A DNA stretch of 64,000 nucleotides, from the NCBI RefSeq assembly GCF_029227915.1, contig NC_079881.1:1240001-1304000 (forward strand). Direction: 5' to 3'. Below are positions 1-11,508 of the stretch, piece after piece (the first letter of the stretch is position 1; the number at the start of each line of letters is the position of its first letter). This stretch comes from Hydractinia symbiolongicarpus. Lineage: Eukaryota; Cnidaria; Hydrozoa; Anthoathecata; Hydractiniidae. The notes under the pieces were generated by a model, which saw only the letters and a program-made list of their open reading frames with translations, was not told the origin of the DNA and searched no databases. A program made the position numbers and the translations under genes.

Positions 1-295
1 ACACATTCGACTATACGGGCCAAGCCCGGGATTTATGGGAAATCGCAGATTTTCGTTTGCCGGCGATTAAACCACTTTCATTAAGCGTCTCATCAAAAAT
101 GAAAACATTTCTGAAAACTACAAGTCTCATCCGTTTTAGTGATGAAAAAATAATTCAAAAAATCGTTCGGGAAATGAGTTTACTCCCTGGGTACTTTCTT
201 TGTATACTTTTGACTATACGGGCCGAGTCCGGGATTTACGGGAAGTCGCGGGTTTTCGTTTGCCGGCGATTAAACTTCTTTTATTCAGCGTCTCA

Positions 296-317
296 TCAAA
301 AATGAAAACATTTTTGA
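296..317. other. 9-bp dyad, type-B form (TCAAAAATG / CATTTTTGA)
   Basis: Arms at 296-304 and 309-317 are perfect reverse complements around a four-base AAAA loop. The dyad is intact in B copies ending TTTTTGA. In B copies with TTTTTAA one outer pair is lost. It recurs at the same place in the monomer throughout the window. As DNA it could extrude as a small cruciform or bind a dimer; in a transcript it would form a short AU-rich hairpin. No function is shown. Confidence 0.75.
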
Positions 318-1382
318 AAACTACAAGTCTCATGCGTTTTAGTGGTGAAAAGATAATTTAAAAAATCGTTTTGGAAATGAGTTTACGCACAGGGTACTTT
401 CTTTGTATACATTCGACTATACAAGCCAAGCCCGGGATTTACGGGAAATCGCGTTTTTTCGTTTGCCGGCGATTAAACCACTTTCATTAAGCGTCTCATC
501 AAAAATGAAAACATTTCTGAAAACTACAAGTCTCATGCGTTTTAGTGATGAAAAAATAATTTAAAAAATCGTTCGGGAAATGAGTTTACTCCCTGGGTAC
601 CTTCTTTGTATACTTTTGACTATACGGTCCGAGTCCAGGATTTATGGGAAATCGCGGGTTTTCTTTTGCCGGCGATTAAACTTCTTTTATTCAGTATCTC
701 ATCAAAAATGAAAACATTTTTAAAAACTACAAGTCTCATGGGCTTTAGTGGTGAATAAATAATTTAAAAAATCGTTCGGGAAATGAGTTTACTCCCTGGG
801 TACTTTCTTTGTATACTTTTGACTATACGGGCCGAGTCCGGGATTTGCGGGAAGTCGCGGGTTTTCGTTTGGCGGCAATTAAACTTCTTTTAGTCAGCGT
901 CTCATCAAAAATGAAAACATTTTTGAAAACTACAAGTCTCATGGGCTTTAGTGGTGAAATAATAATTTAAAAAATCGTTGGGGAAATGAGTTTACTCCCT
1001 GGGTACTTTCTTTGTATACTTTTGACTATACGGCCGAGTCGGGGATTTTCCGGGAAGTTGCGGGTTTTCGTTTGCCGGCGATTAAACTTCTTTTATTCAG
1101 CGTGTCATCAAAAGTGAAAACATTTTTAAAAACTACATGTCTCATGGGCTTGGGTGGTTAAATAATAATTTAAAAAATCGTTCGCGAAATGAGTTTACTC
1201 CCTGGGTACTTTCTTTGTATACATTCGACTATACGGGCCAAGCCCGGGATGTACGGGAAATCGCGGGTTTTCGTTTGCCGGCGATTAAACCACTTTCATT
1301 AAGCGTCTCATCAAAAATGAAAACATTTCTGAAAACTACAAGTCTCATGCGTTTTAGTGATGAAAAAATAATTTGAAAAATC

Positions 1383-1585
1383 GTTCGGGAAATGAGTTTA
1401 CTCCCTGGGTACTTTCTTTGTATACTTTTGACTATACGGGCCGAGTCCGGGATTTACGGGAAGTCGCGGGTTTTCGTTTGCCGGCGATTAAACTTCTTTT
1501 ATTCAGCGTCTCATCAAAAATGAAAACATTTTTAAAAACTACAAGTCTCATGGGCTTTAGTGGTGAAATAATAATTTAAAAAATC
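1383..1585 (+). repeat. Representative type-B (majority) monomer
   Basis: I used this copy as the reference, with the monomer starting at GTTCGGG. Hand count gives C 35 and G 43 of 203 (38.4% GC) and 12 CpG, counting the junction with the next copy. Landmarks in order are TTTACTCCCTGGGTAC, GTATACTTTTGACTATACGG, the GGG-rich segment 1438-1470, GCCGGC, AAACTTCTTTTATTCAGC, the AAAATGAAAACATTTT segment, a subtype site (here ATGGGC, elsewhere ATGCG, GTGGGC, ATGTGC or ATGTCC), TTTAGTGGTGAAA and the AT-rich tail AATAATTTAAAAAATC. Type B has TTTTGACTATA, GAGTCC and CTTCTTTTATTCAGC where type A differs. The phase start is arbitrary. Confidence 0.95.
1438..1470 (+). other. Four phased GGG blocks, possible G-quadruplex (in almost every monomer)
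   Basis: In this example GGG occurs at 1438-1440, 1449-1451, 1458-1460 and 1468-1470, separated by 8, 6 and 7 bases. Each GGG belongs to a CGGG, and the CGGG starts are 11, 9 and 10 bases apart, about one helical turn. The same spacing recurs in both families, for example 11,382-11,414 in type A; several subtypes extend a block to GGGG. A subset of A copies with ACAAGCC loses the first block. The first loop of 8 is one longer than the strict 1-7 quadruplex rule, so folding is plausible but not certain. It could equally be a protein-binding face. Confidence 0.6.
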
Positions 1586-1999
1586 GTTCGGGAAATGAGT
1601 TTACTCCCAGGGTACTTTCTTTGTATACTTTTGACTATACGGGCCGAGTCCAGGATTTACGGGAAATCGCAGGTTTTCGTTTGCCGGCGATTAAACTTCT
1701 TTTATTCAGCGTCTCATCAAAAATGAAAACATTTTTGTAAGCTACAAGTCTCATGCGTTTCAGTGGTGAAAATATAATTTAAAAAATCGCATGGGAAAAG
1801 AGTTTACTCCCTGGGTACTTTCTTTGTATACTTTTGACTATACGGGCCGAGTCCGGGGTTTACGGGAAATGGCGGGTTTTCGTTTGCCGGCGATTAAACT
1901 TCTTTTATTCAGCGTCTCATCAAAAATGAAAACATTTTTGAAAACTACAAGTCTCATGCGTTTTAGTGGTGAAAAGATAATTCAAAAAATCGTTTTGGA

Positions 2000-2918
2000 A
2001 ATGAGTTTACTCACAGGGTACTTTCTTTGTATACATTCGACTATACAAGCCAAGCCCGGGATTTACGGGAAATCGCTGGTTTTCGTTTGCCGGCGATTAA
2101 ACCACTTTCATTAAGCGTCTCATCAAAAATGAAAACATTTCTAAAAACTACAAGTCTCATGCGTTTTAGTGATGAAAAAATAATTTAAAAAATCGTTCGG
2201 GAAATGAGTTTACTCACTGGGTACCTTCCTTGTATACTTTTGACTATACGGTCCGAGCCTGGGATTTATGGGAAATCGCGGGTTTTCTTTTGCCGGCGAT
2301 TAAACTTCTTTTATTCAGCATCTCATCAAAAATGAAAATATTTTTAAAAACTACAAGTCTCATGGGCTTTAGTGGTGAAATAATAATTTAAAAAATCGTT
2401 CGGGAAATGAGTTTACTCCCTGGGTACTTTCTTTGTATACTTTTGACTATACGGGCCGAGTCCGGGATTTGCTGGAAGTCGCGGGTTTTCGTTTGCCGGC
2501 GATTAAACTTCTTTTAGTCAGCGCCTCATCAAAAATGAAAACATTTTTGAAAACTACAAGTCTCATGCGTTTTAGTGGTGAAAAAATAATTTAAAAAATC
2601 GTTCGGGAAATGAGTTTACTCACAGGGTACTTTCTTTGTATACATTCGACTATACGGGCCAAGCCCGAGATTTACGGGAAATCGCGGGTATTCGTTTGCC
2701 GGCGATTAAACCACTTTCATTAAGCGTCTCATCAGAAATGAAAACATTTCTGAAAACTACAAGTCTCATGCGTTTTAGTGATGAAAAAATAATTTAAAAA
2801 ATCGTTCGGGAAATGAGTTTACTCCCTGGGTACCTTCTTTGTATACTTTTGACTATACGGTCCGGGTCCGGGATTTATAGGAAATCGCGGGTTTTCTTTT
2901 GCCGGCGATTAAACTTCT
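2000..2918. repeat. Block of about 4.5 monomers reused at 4.44 and 8.29 kb
   Basis: Diagnostic string GTACCTTCCT starts at 2221, 4657 and 8511 (offsets 2436 = 12 monomers, then 3854 = 19 monomers minus 3 bp). The odd TCCGGGTCC is at 2861, 5297 and 9151 with the same offsets. The first copy stops matching near 2918, where it has CTTATATTCAGCG while the later copies have CTTTTATTCAGCATC. Edges are uncertain by tens of bases because all monomers are alike. Confidence 0.8.
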
Positions 2919-2929
2919 TATATTCAGCG

Positions 2930-4440
2930 TCTCATCAAAAATGAAAACATTTGTAAAAACTACAAGTCTCGTGGGCTTTAGTGGTGAAATAATAATTTAA
3001 ATAATCGTTCGGGAAATTAGTTTACTCCCTGGGTACTTTCTTTGTATACTTTTGACTATACGGGCCGTGTCCGGGGTTTACGGGAAATGGCGGGTTTTCG
3101 TTTGCCGGCGATTAAACTTCTTTTATTCAGCGTCTCATCAGAAATGAAAACATTTTTAAAAACTACAAGTCTCATGCGTTTTAGTGGTGAAAAGATAATT
3201 TAAAAAATCGTTTTGGAAATGAGTTTACTCCCTGGGTACTTTCTTTGTATACTTTTGACTATACGGGCCGAGTCGGGGATTTACGGGAAGTCGCGGGTTT
3301 TCGTTTGCCGGCGATTAAACTTCTTTTATTCAGCGTCTCATCAAAAATGAAAACATTTTTAAAAACTACAAGTCTCATGGGCTTTAGTGGTGAAATAATA
3401 ATTTAAAAAATCGTTCGGGAAATGAGTTTACGCCCAGGGTACTTTCTTTGTATACTTTTGACTATACGGGCCGAGTCCAGGATTTACGGGAAATCGCAGG
3501 TTTTCGTTTGCCGGCGATTAAACTTCTTTTATTCAGCGTCTCATCAAAAATGAAAACATTTTTGTAAACTACAAGTCTCATGCGTTTTAGTGGTGGAAAA
3601 ATAATTTAAAAAATCGCTCGGGAAAAGAGTTTACTCCCTGGGTACTTTCTTTGTATACTTTTGACTATACGGGCCGAGTCCGGGGTTTACGGGAAATGGC
3701 GGGTTTTCGTTTGCCGGCGATTAAACTTCTTTTATTCAGCGTCTCATCAGAAATGAAAACATTTTTGAAAACTACAAGTCTCATGCGTTTTAGTGGTGAA
3801 AAGATAATTTAAGAAATGGTTTTGGAAATGAGTTTACTCACAGGGTACTTTCTTTGTATACATTCGACTATACAAGCCAATCCCGGGATTTACGGGAAAT
3901 CGCGGGTTTTCGTTTGCCGGCGATTAAACCACTTTCATTAAGCGTCTCATCAAAAATGAAAACATTTCTGAAAACTACAAGTCTCATGCGTTTTAGTGAT
4001 GAAAAAATAATTTAAAAAATCGTTCGGGAAATGAGTTTACTCCCTGGGTACCTTCTTTGTATACTTTTGACTATACGGTCCGACTCCGGGATTTATGGGA
4101 AATCGCGGGTTTTCTTTTGCCGGCGATTAAACTTCTTTTATTCAGCATCTCATCAAAAATGAAAACATTTTTAAAAACTACAAGTCTCATAGGCTTTAGT
4201 GGTGAAATAATAATTTAAAAAATCGTTCGGGAAATGAGTTTACTCCCTGGGTACTTTCTTTGTATACTTTTGACTATACGGGCCGAGTCCGGGATTTGCG
4301 GGAAGTCGCGGGTTTTCGTTTGCCGGCGATTAAACTTCTTATAGTCAGCGTCTCATCAAAAATGAAAACATTTTTGAAAACTACAAGTCTCATGCGTTTT
4401 AGTGGTGAAAAAATAATTTAAAAAATCGTTTTGGAAATGA
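2930..4440. repeat. Seven-to-eight-monomer block seen four times in the first 13 kb
   Basis: The rare junction TTTAAATAATCGTTCGGG followed by AAATTAG gives marker positions 3002, 6047, 9901 and 11,728 (spacings 3045, 3854 and 1827, i.e. 15 monomers, 19 minus 3 bp, and 9). Each marker is followed by the same order of subtypes: GGGGTTT, GTCGGGG, TCCAGG with TTTTTGTAAAC, a GCTCGGG copy, type A with CAAGCCAATCCC, a GGTACC copy with GACTCC, then TTTGCGGG. A fifth CAAGCCAATCCC copy at about 15,235 continues part of the series. Confidence 0.82.
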
Positions 4441-7400
4441 GTTTACTCACAGGGTACTTTCTTTGTATACATTCGACTATACGGGCCAAGCCCGGGATTT
4501 ACGGGAAATCGCTGGTTTTCGTTTGCCGGCGATTAAACCACTTTCATTAAGCGTCTCATCAAAAATGAAAACATTTCTAAAAACTACAAGTCTCATGCGT
4601 TTTAGTGATGAAAAAATAATTTAAAAAATCGTTCGGGAAATGAGTTTACTCACTGGGTACCTTCCTTGTATACTTTTGGCTATACGGTCCGAGCCTGGGA
4701 TTTATGGGAAATCGCGGGTTTTCTTTTGCCGGCGATTAAACTTCTTTTATTCAGCATCTCATCAAAAATGAAAATGTTTTTAAAAACTACAAGTCTCATG
4801 GGCTTTAGTGGTGAAATAATAATTTAAAAAATCGTTCGGGAAATGAGTTTACTCCCTGGGTACTTTCTTTGTATACTTTTGACTATACGGGCCGAGTCCG
4901 GGATTTGCTGGAAGTCGCGGGTTTTCGTTTGCCGGCGATTAAACTTCTTTTAGTCAGCGCTTCATCAAAAATGAAAACATTTTTGAAAACTACAAGTCTC
5001 ATGCGTTTTAGTGGTGAAAAAATAATTTAAAAAATCGTTTTGGAAATGAGTTTACTCACAGGGTACTTTCTTTGTATACATTCGACTATACGGGCCAAGC
5101 CCGAGATTTACGGGAAATCGCGGGTATTCGTTTGCCGGCGATTAAACCACTTTCATTAAGCGTCTCATCAGAAATGAAAACATTTCTGAAAACTACAAGT
5201 CTCATGCGTTTTAGTGATGAAAAAATAATTTAAAAAATCGTTCGGGAAATGAGTTTACTCCCTGGGTACCTTCTTTGTATACTTTTGACTATACGGTCCG
5301 GGTCCGGGATTTATAGGAAATCGCGGGTTTTCTTTTGCCGGCGATTAAACTTCTTTTATTCAGCATCTCATCAAAAATGAAAACATTTTTAAAAACTACA
5401 AGTCTCATTGGCTTTAGTGGTGAAATAATAATTTAAAAAATCGTTCGGGAAATGAGTTTACTCCCTGGGTACTTTCTTTGTATACTTTTGACTATACGGG
5501 CCCAGTCCGGGATTTGCGGGAAGTCGCGGGTTTTCGTTTGCCGGCGATTAAACTTCTTTTAGTCAGCGTCTCATCAAAAATGAAAACATTTTTGAAAACT
5601 ACAAGTATCATGCGTTTTAGTGGTGAAAAAATATTTTAAAAAATCGTTTTGGAAATGAGTTTACTCACAGGGTACTTTCTTTGTATACATTCGACTATAC
5701 GGGCCAAGCCCGGGATTTACGGGAAATCGCGGGTATTCTTTTGCCGGCGATTAAACCACTTTCATTAAGCGTCTCATCAGAAATGAAAACATTTCTGAAA
5801 ACTACAAGTGTCATGCGTTTTAGTGGTGAAAAAATAATTTAAAAAATCGTTCGGGAAATGAGTTTACTCCCTGGTTACCTTCTTTGTATACTTTTGACTA
5901 TACAGGCCGAGTCCGGGATTTACGGGAAATCGCGGGTTTTCGTTTGCCGGCGATTAAACTTCTTATATTCAGCGTCTCATCAAAAATGAAAACATTTGTA
6001 AAAACTACAAGTCTCGTGGGCTTTAGTGGTGAAATAATAATTTAAATAATCGTTCGGGAAATTAGTTTACTCCCTGGGTACTTTCTTTGTATACTTTTGA
6101 CTATACGGGCCGAGTCCGGGGTTTACGGGAAATGGCGGGTTTTCGTTTGCCGGCGATTAAACTTCTTTTATTCAGCGTCTCATCAGAAATGAAAACACTT
6201 TTAAAAACTACAAGTCTCATGCGTTTTAGTGGTGAAAAGATAATTTAAAAAATCGTTTTGGAAATGAGTTTACTCCCTGGGTACTTTCTTTGTATACTTT
6301 TGACTATACGGGCCGAGTCGGGGATTTACGGGAAGTCGCGGGTTTTCGTTTGCCGGCGATTAAACTTCTTTTATTCAGCGTCTCATCAAAAATGAAAACA
6401 TTTTTAAAAACTACAAGTCTCATGGGCTTTAGTGGTGAAATAATAATTTAAAAAATCGTTCGGGAAATGAGTTTACGCCCAGGGTACTTTCTTTGTATAC
6501 TTTTGACTATACGGGCCGAGTCCAGGATTTACGGGAAATCGCAGGTTTTCGTTTGCCGGCGATTAAACTTCTTTTATTCAGCGTCTCATCAAAAATGAAA
6601 ACATTTTTGTAAACTACAAGTCTCATGCGTTTTAGTGGTGGAAAAATAATTTAAAAAATCGCTCGGGAAAAGAGTTTACTCCCTGGGTACTTTCTTTGTA
6701 TACTTTTGAATATACTGGCCGAGTCCGGGGTTTACGGGAAATGGCGGGTTTTCGTTTGCCGGCGATTAAACTTCTTTTATTCAGCGTCTCATCAGAAATG
6801 AAAACATTTTTGAAAACTACAAGTCTCATGCGTTTTAGTGGTGAAAAGATAATTTAAGAAATGGTTTTGGAAATGAGTTTACTCACAGGGTACTTTCTTT
6901 GTATACATTCGACTATACAAGCCAATCCCGGGATTTACGGGAAATCGCGGGTTTTCGTTTGCCGGCGATTAAACCACTTTCATTAAGCGTCTCATCAAAA
7001 ATGAAAACATTTCTGAAAACTACAAGTCTCATGCGTTTTAGTGATGAAAAAATAATTTAAAAAATCGTTCGGGAAATGAGTTTACTCCCTGGGTACCTTC
7101 TTTGTATACTTTTGACTATACGGTCCGACTCCGGGATTTATGGGAAATCGCGGGTTTTCTTTTGCCGGCGATTAAACTTCTTTTATTCAGCATCTCATCA
7201 AAAATGAAAACATTTTTAAAAACTACAAGTCTCATGGGCTTTAGTGGTGAAATAATAATTTAAAAAATCGTTCGGGAAATGAGTTTACTCCCTGGGTACT
7301 TTCTTTGTATACTTTTGACTATACGGGCCGAGTCAGGGATTTGCGGGAAGTCGCGGGTTTTCGTTTGCCGGCGATTAAACTTCTTTTAGTCAGCGTCTCA

Positions 7401-7655
7401 TCAAAAATGAAAACATTTTTGAAAACTACAAGTCTCATGCGTTTTAGTGGTGAAAAAATAATTTAAAAAATCGTTTTGGAAATGAGTTTACTCACAGGGT
7501 ACTTTCTTTGTATACATTCGACTATACGGGCCAAGCCCGGGATTTAGGGGAAATCGCGGGTATTTGTTTGCCGGCGATTAAACCACTTTCATTAAGCGTC
7601 TCATCAGAAATGAAAACATTTCTGAAAACTACAAGTGTCATGCGTTTTAGTGGTG
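4440..7655. repeat. Long duplication, copy 1 (about 16 monomers)
   Basis: Subtype order and rare variants match 8,294-11,509 at a constant offset of 3854 bp. Matching markers are 4657/8511, 5297/9151, 6047/9901 and 6916/10,770. The left edge is blurred because the first A copy differs (ACGGGCC here, ACAAGCC there). The right edge is near 7655, where GGTGAAATAAT here meets GGTGAAAATAT in the other copy. Confidence 0.82.
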
Positions 7656-8294
7656 AAATAATAATTTAAAAAATCGTTCGGGAAATGAGTTTACTCCCTG
7701 GGTACTTTCTTTGTATACTTTTGACTATACGGGCCGAGTCCGGGATTTGCGGGAAGTCGCGGGTTTTCGTTTGCCGGCGATTAAACTTCTTTTAGTCAGC
7801 GTCTCATCAAAAATGAAAACATTTTTGAAAACTACAAGTCTCATGCGTTTTAGTGGTGAAAAAATAATTTAAAAATCGTTCGGGAAATGAGTTTACTCCC
7901 TGGGTACTTTCTTTGTATACTTTTGACTACACGGGCCGAGTCGGAGATTTACAGGAAGTCGCGGGTTTTCGTTTGCCGGCGATTAAATTTCTTTTATTCA
8001 GCGTCTCATCAAAAATGAAAACATTTTTAAAAACTACAAGTCTCATGGGCTTTAGTGGTTAAATAATAATTTAAAAAATCGTTCGGGAAATGAGTTTACT
8101 CCCTGGGTACTTTTTTGTATACATTCGACTATACGGGCCAAGCCCGGGATGTACGGGAAATCGCGGGTTTCGTTTGCCGGCGATTAAACTTCTTTTATTC
8201 AGCGTCTCATCAAAAATGAAAACATTTTTGAAAACTACAAGTCTCATGCGTTTTAGTGGTGAAAAGATAATTTAAAAAATCGTTTTGGAAATGA
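7655..8294. repeat. Three spacer monomers carrying three 1-bp deletions
   Basis: These monomers separate the two copies of the 16-monomer block. Single-base losses occur near 7871 (five A instead of six before TCG), near 8112 (GTACTTTTTTGTAT lacks the C) and near 8170 (GCGGGTTTCG has three T instead of four). They explain why the duplication offset is 19 monomers minus exactly 3 bp. A 61-codon frame across 8090-8275 is a by-product of these shifts. Confidence 0.85.
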
Positions 8295-11200
8295 GTTTAC
8301 TCACAGGGTACTTTCTTTGTATACATTCGACTATACAAGCCAAGCCCGGGATTTACGGGAAATCGCTGGTTTTCGTTTGCCGGCGATTAAACCACTTTCA
8401 TTAAGCGTCTCATCAAAAATGAAAACATTTCTGAAAACTACAAGTCTCATGCGTTTTAGTGATGAAAAAATAATTTAAAAAATCGTTCGGGAAATGAGTT
8501 TACTCACTGGGTACCTTCCTTGTATACTTTTGACTATACGGTCCGAGCCTGGGATTTATGGGAAATCGCGGGTTTTCTTTTGCCGGCGATTAAACTTCTT
8601 TTATTCAGCATCTCATCAAAAATGAAAATATTTTTAAAAACTACAAGTCTCATGGGCTTTAGTGGTGAAATAATAATTTAAAAAATCGTTCGGGAAATGA
8701 GTTTACTCCCTGGGTACTTTCTTTGTATACTTTTGACTATACGGGCCGAGTCCGGGATTTGCGGGAAGTCGCGGGTTTTCGTTTGCCGGCGATTAAACTT
8801 CTTTTAGTCAGCGCCTCATCAAAAATGAAAACATTTTTGAAAACTACAAGTCTCATGCGTTTTAGTGGTGAAAAAATAATTTAAAAAATCGTTTTGGAAA
8901 TGAGTTTACTCACAGGGTACTTTCTTTGTATACATTCGACTATACGGGCCAAGCCCGAGATTTACGGGAAATCGCGGGTATTCGTTTGCCGGCGATTAAA
9001 CCACTTTCATTAAGCGTCTCATCAGAAATGAAAACATTTCTGAAAACTACAAGTCTCATGCGTTTTAGTGATGAAAAAATAATTTAAAAAATCGTTCGGG
9101 AAATGAGTTTACTCCCTGGGTACCTTCTTTGTATACTTTTGACTATACGGTCCGGGTCCGGGATTTATAGGAAATCGCGGGTTTTCTTTTGCCGGCGATT
9201 AAACTTCTTTTATTCAGCATCTCATCAAAAATGAAAACATTTTTAAAAACTACAAGTCTCATTGGCTTTAGTGGTGAAATAATAATTTAAAAAATCGTTC
9301 GGGAAATGAGTTTACTCCCTGGGTACTTTCTTTGTATACTTTTGACTATACGGGCCCAGTCCGGGATTTGCGGGAAGTCGCGGGTTTTCGTTTGCCGGCG
9401 ATTAAACTTCTTTTAGTCAGCGTCTCATCAAAAATGAAAACATTTTTGAAAACTACAAGTATCATGCGTTTTAGTGGTGAAAAAATAATTTAAAAAATCG
9501 TTTTGGAAATGAGTTTACTCACAGGGTACTTTCTTTGTATACATTCGACTATGCGGGCCAAGCCCGGGATTTACGGGAAATCGCGGGTATTCGTTTGCCG
9601 GCGATTAAACCACTTTCATTAAGCGTCTCATCAGAAATGAAAACATTTCTGAAAACTACAAGTGTCATGCGTTTTAGTGGTGAAAAAATAATTTAAAAAA
9701 TCGTTCGGGAAATGAGTTTACTCCCTGGTTACCTTCTTTGTGTACTTTTGACTATACAGGCCGAGTCCGGGATTTACGGGAAATCGCGGGTTTTCGTTTG
9801 CCGGCGATTAAACTTCTTATATTCAGCGTCTCATCAAAAATGAAAACATTTGTAAAAACTACAAGTCTCGTGGGCTTTAGTGGTGAAATAATAATTTAAA
9901 TAATCGTTCGGGAAATTAGTTTACTCCCTGGGTACTTTCTTTGTATACTTTTGACTATACGGGCCGAGTCCGGGGTTTACGGGAAATGGCGGGTTTTCGT
10001 TTGCCGGCGATTAAACTTCTTTTATTCAGCGTCTCATCAGAAATGAAAACATTTTTAAAAACTACAAGTCTCATGCGTTTTAGTGGTGAAAAGATAATTT
10101 AAAAAATCGTTTTGGAAATGAGTTTACTCCCTGGGTACTTTCTTTGTATACTTTTGACTATACGGGCCGAGTCGGGGATTTACGGGAAGTCGCGGGTTTT
10201 CGTTTGCCGGCGATTAAACTTCTTTTATTCAGCGTCTCATCAAAAATGAAAACATTTTTAAAAACTACAAGTCTCATGGGCTTTAGTGGTGAAATAATAA
10301 TTTAAAAAATCGTTCGGGAAATGAGTTTACGCCCAGGGTACTTTCTTTGTATACTTTTGACTATACGGGCCGAGTCCAGGATTTACGGGAAATCGCAGGT
10401 TTTCGTTTGCCGGCGATTAAACTTCTTTTATTCAGCGTCTCATCAAAAATGAAAACATTTTTGTAAACTACAAGTCTCATGGGCTTTAGTGGTGGAAAAA
10501 TAATTTAAAAAATCGCTCGAGAAAAGAGTTTACTCCCTGGGTACTTTCTTTGTATACTTTTGACTATACGGGCCGAGTCCGGGGTTTACGGGAAATGGCG
10601 GGTTTTCGTTTGCCGGCGATTAAACTTCTTTTATTCAGCGTCTCATCAAAAATGAAAACATTTTTGAAAACTACAAGTCTCATGCGTTTTAGTGGTGAAA
10701 AGATAATTTAAGAAATCGTTTTGGAAATGAGTTTACTCACAGGGTACTTTCTTTGTATACATTCGACTATACAAGCCAATCCCGGGATTTACGGGAAATC
10801 GCGGGTTTTCGTTTGCCGGCGATTAAACCACTTTCATTAAGCGTCTCATCAAAAATGAAAACATTTCTGAAAACTACAAGTCTCATGCGTTTTAGGGATG
10901 AAAAAATAATTTAAAAAATCGTTCGGGAAATGAGTTTACTCCCTGGGTACCTTCTTTGTATACTTTTGACTATACGGTCCGACTCCGGGATTTATGGGAA
11001 ATCGCGGGTTTTCTTTTGCCGGCGATTAAACTTCTTTTATTCAGCATCTCATCAAAAATGAAAACATTTTTAAAAACTACAAGTCTCATGGGCTTTAGTG
11101 GTGAAATAATAATTTAAAAAATCGTTCGGGAAATGAGTTTACTCCCTGGGTACTTTCTTTGTATACTTTTGACTATACGGGCCGAGTCCGGGATTTGCGG

Positions 11201-11369
11201 GAAGTCGCGGGTTTTCGTTTGCCGGCGATTAAACTTCTTTTAGTCAGCGTCTCATCAAAAATGAAAACATTTTTGAAAACTACAAGTCTCATGCGTTTTA
11301 GTGGTGAAAAAATAATTTAAAAAATCGTTTTGGAAATGAGTTTACTCACAGGGTACTTTCTTTGTATAC

Positions 11370-11385
11370 ATTCGACTATACGGGC
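11370..11385 (+). other. CENP-B-box-like motif in type-A monomers
   Basis: The sequence ATTCGACTATACGGGC contains TTCG (11,371-11,374), then six bases including ATA, then CGGG (11,381-11,384). The mammalian CENP-B box core needs TTCG, four free bases, A, two free bases, CGGG, a seven-base gap. The essential letters are all present here if one base is missing from the spacer. Type-B copies have TTTG in place of TTCG and lose the match; A copies with ACAAGCC lose CGGG. A near match may be coincidence. Confidence 0.3.
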
Positions 11386-11457
11386 CAAGCCCGGGATTTA
11401 CGGGAAATCGCGGGTATTTGTTTGCCGGCGATTAAACCACTTTCATTAAGCGTCTCA

Positions 11458-11479
11458 TCAGAAATGAAAACATTTCTGA
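11458..11479. other. 9-bp dyad, type-A form with paired change (TCAGAAATG / CATTTCTGA)
   Basis: Arms at 11,458-11,466 and 11,471-11,479 are perfect reverse complements around AAAA. Relative to the B form, A to G in the left arm is matched by T to C in the right arm, so pairing is kept. The same double change is seen at 2732-2753 and in many A copies between 5 and 36 kb. Other A copies carry only the right-arm change, and some B copies carry only the left-arm change, so the association is strong but not absolute. Confidence 0.72.
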
Positions 11480-11508
11480 AAACTACAAGTGTCATGCGTT
11501 TTAGTGGT

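Larger units (their letters stand above)
1..2000. repeat. Left-edge satellite, mixed A/B, no clear HOR
   Basis: About ten monomers. Type A starts at the window edge, then at about 413 (ACAAGCC form) and 1225 (with GGGATGTACGGG). Near 1030 two small changes sit together: ACGGCCGAG has lost a G and GATTTTCCGGG departs from the usual GATTTACGGG. I found no long block here copied as a unit elsewhere, and no gene. Confidence 0.85.

Noticed and set aside
38-55. GTATA-N8-TATAC inverted repeat in each monomer as a regulatory operator.
   Set aside because: Arms are only 5 bp and one arm is itself inside the GTATAC palindrome. With no gene nearby there is no basis for a regulatory call.
1470-1490. CENP-B box at TTTTCGTTTGCCGGCGAT, present in all monomers.
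   Set aside because: Only the first half fits (TTCGTT); the required central A and CGGG are missing. The type-A site near CATTCGACTATACGGG is a better, though still imperfect, candidate.
1510-1585. Phased A-tracts causing curved DNA.
   Set aside because: The A and T runs after AAAATGAAAACATTTT are about 6 bp apart centre to centre, not 10-11, so strong curvature is not predicted by simple phasing.
1540-1600. Possible RNA polymerase III A box (GGGCTTTAGTGG) followed by a B-box-like GTTCGGGAA.
   Set aside because: The A-box match needs an extra base, and the B-box match lacks the conserved A and final C. No tRNA or 5S fold can be drawn, so a tRNA- or 5S-derived origin is not supported.
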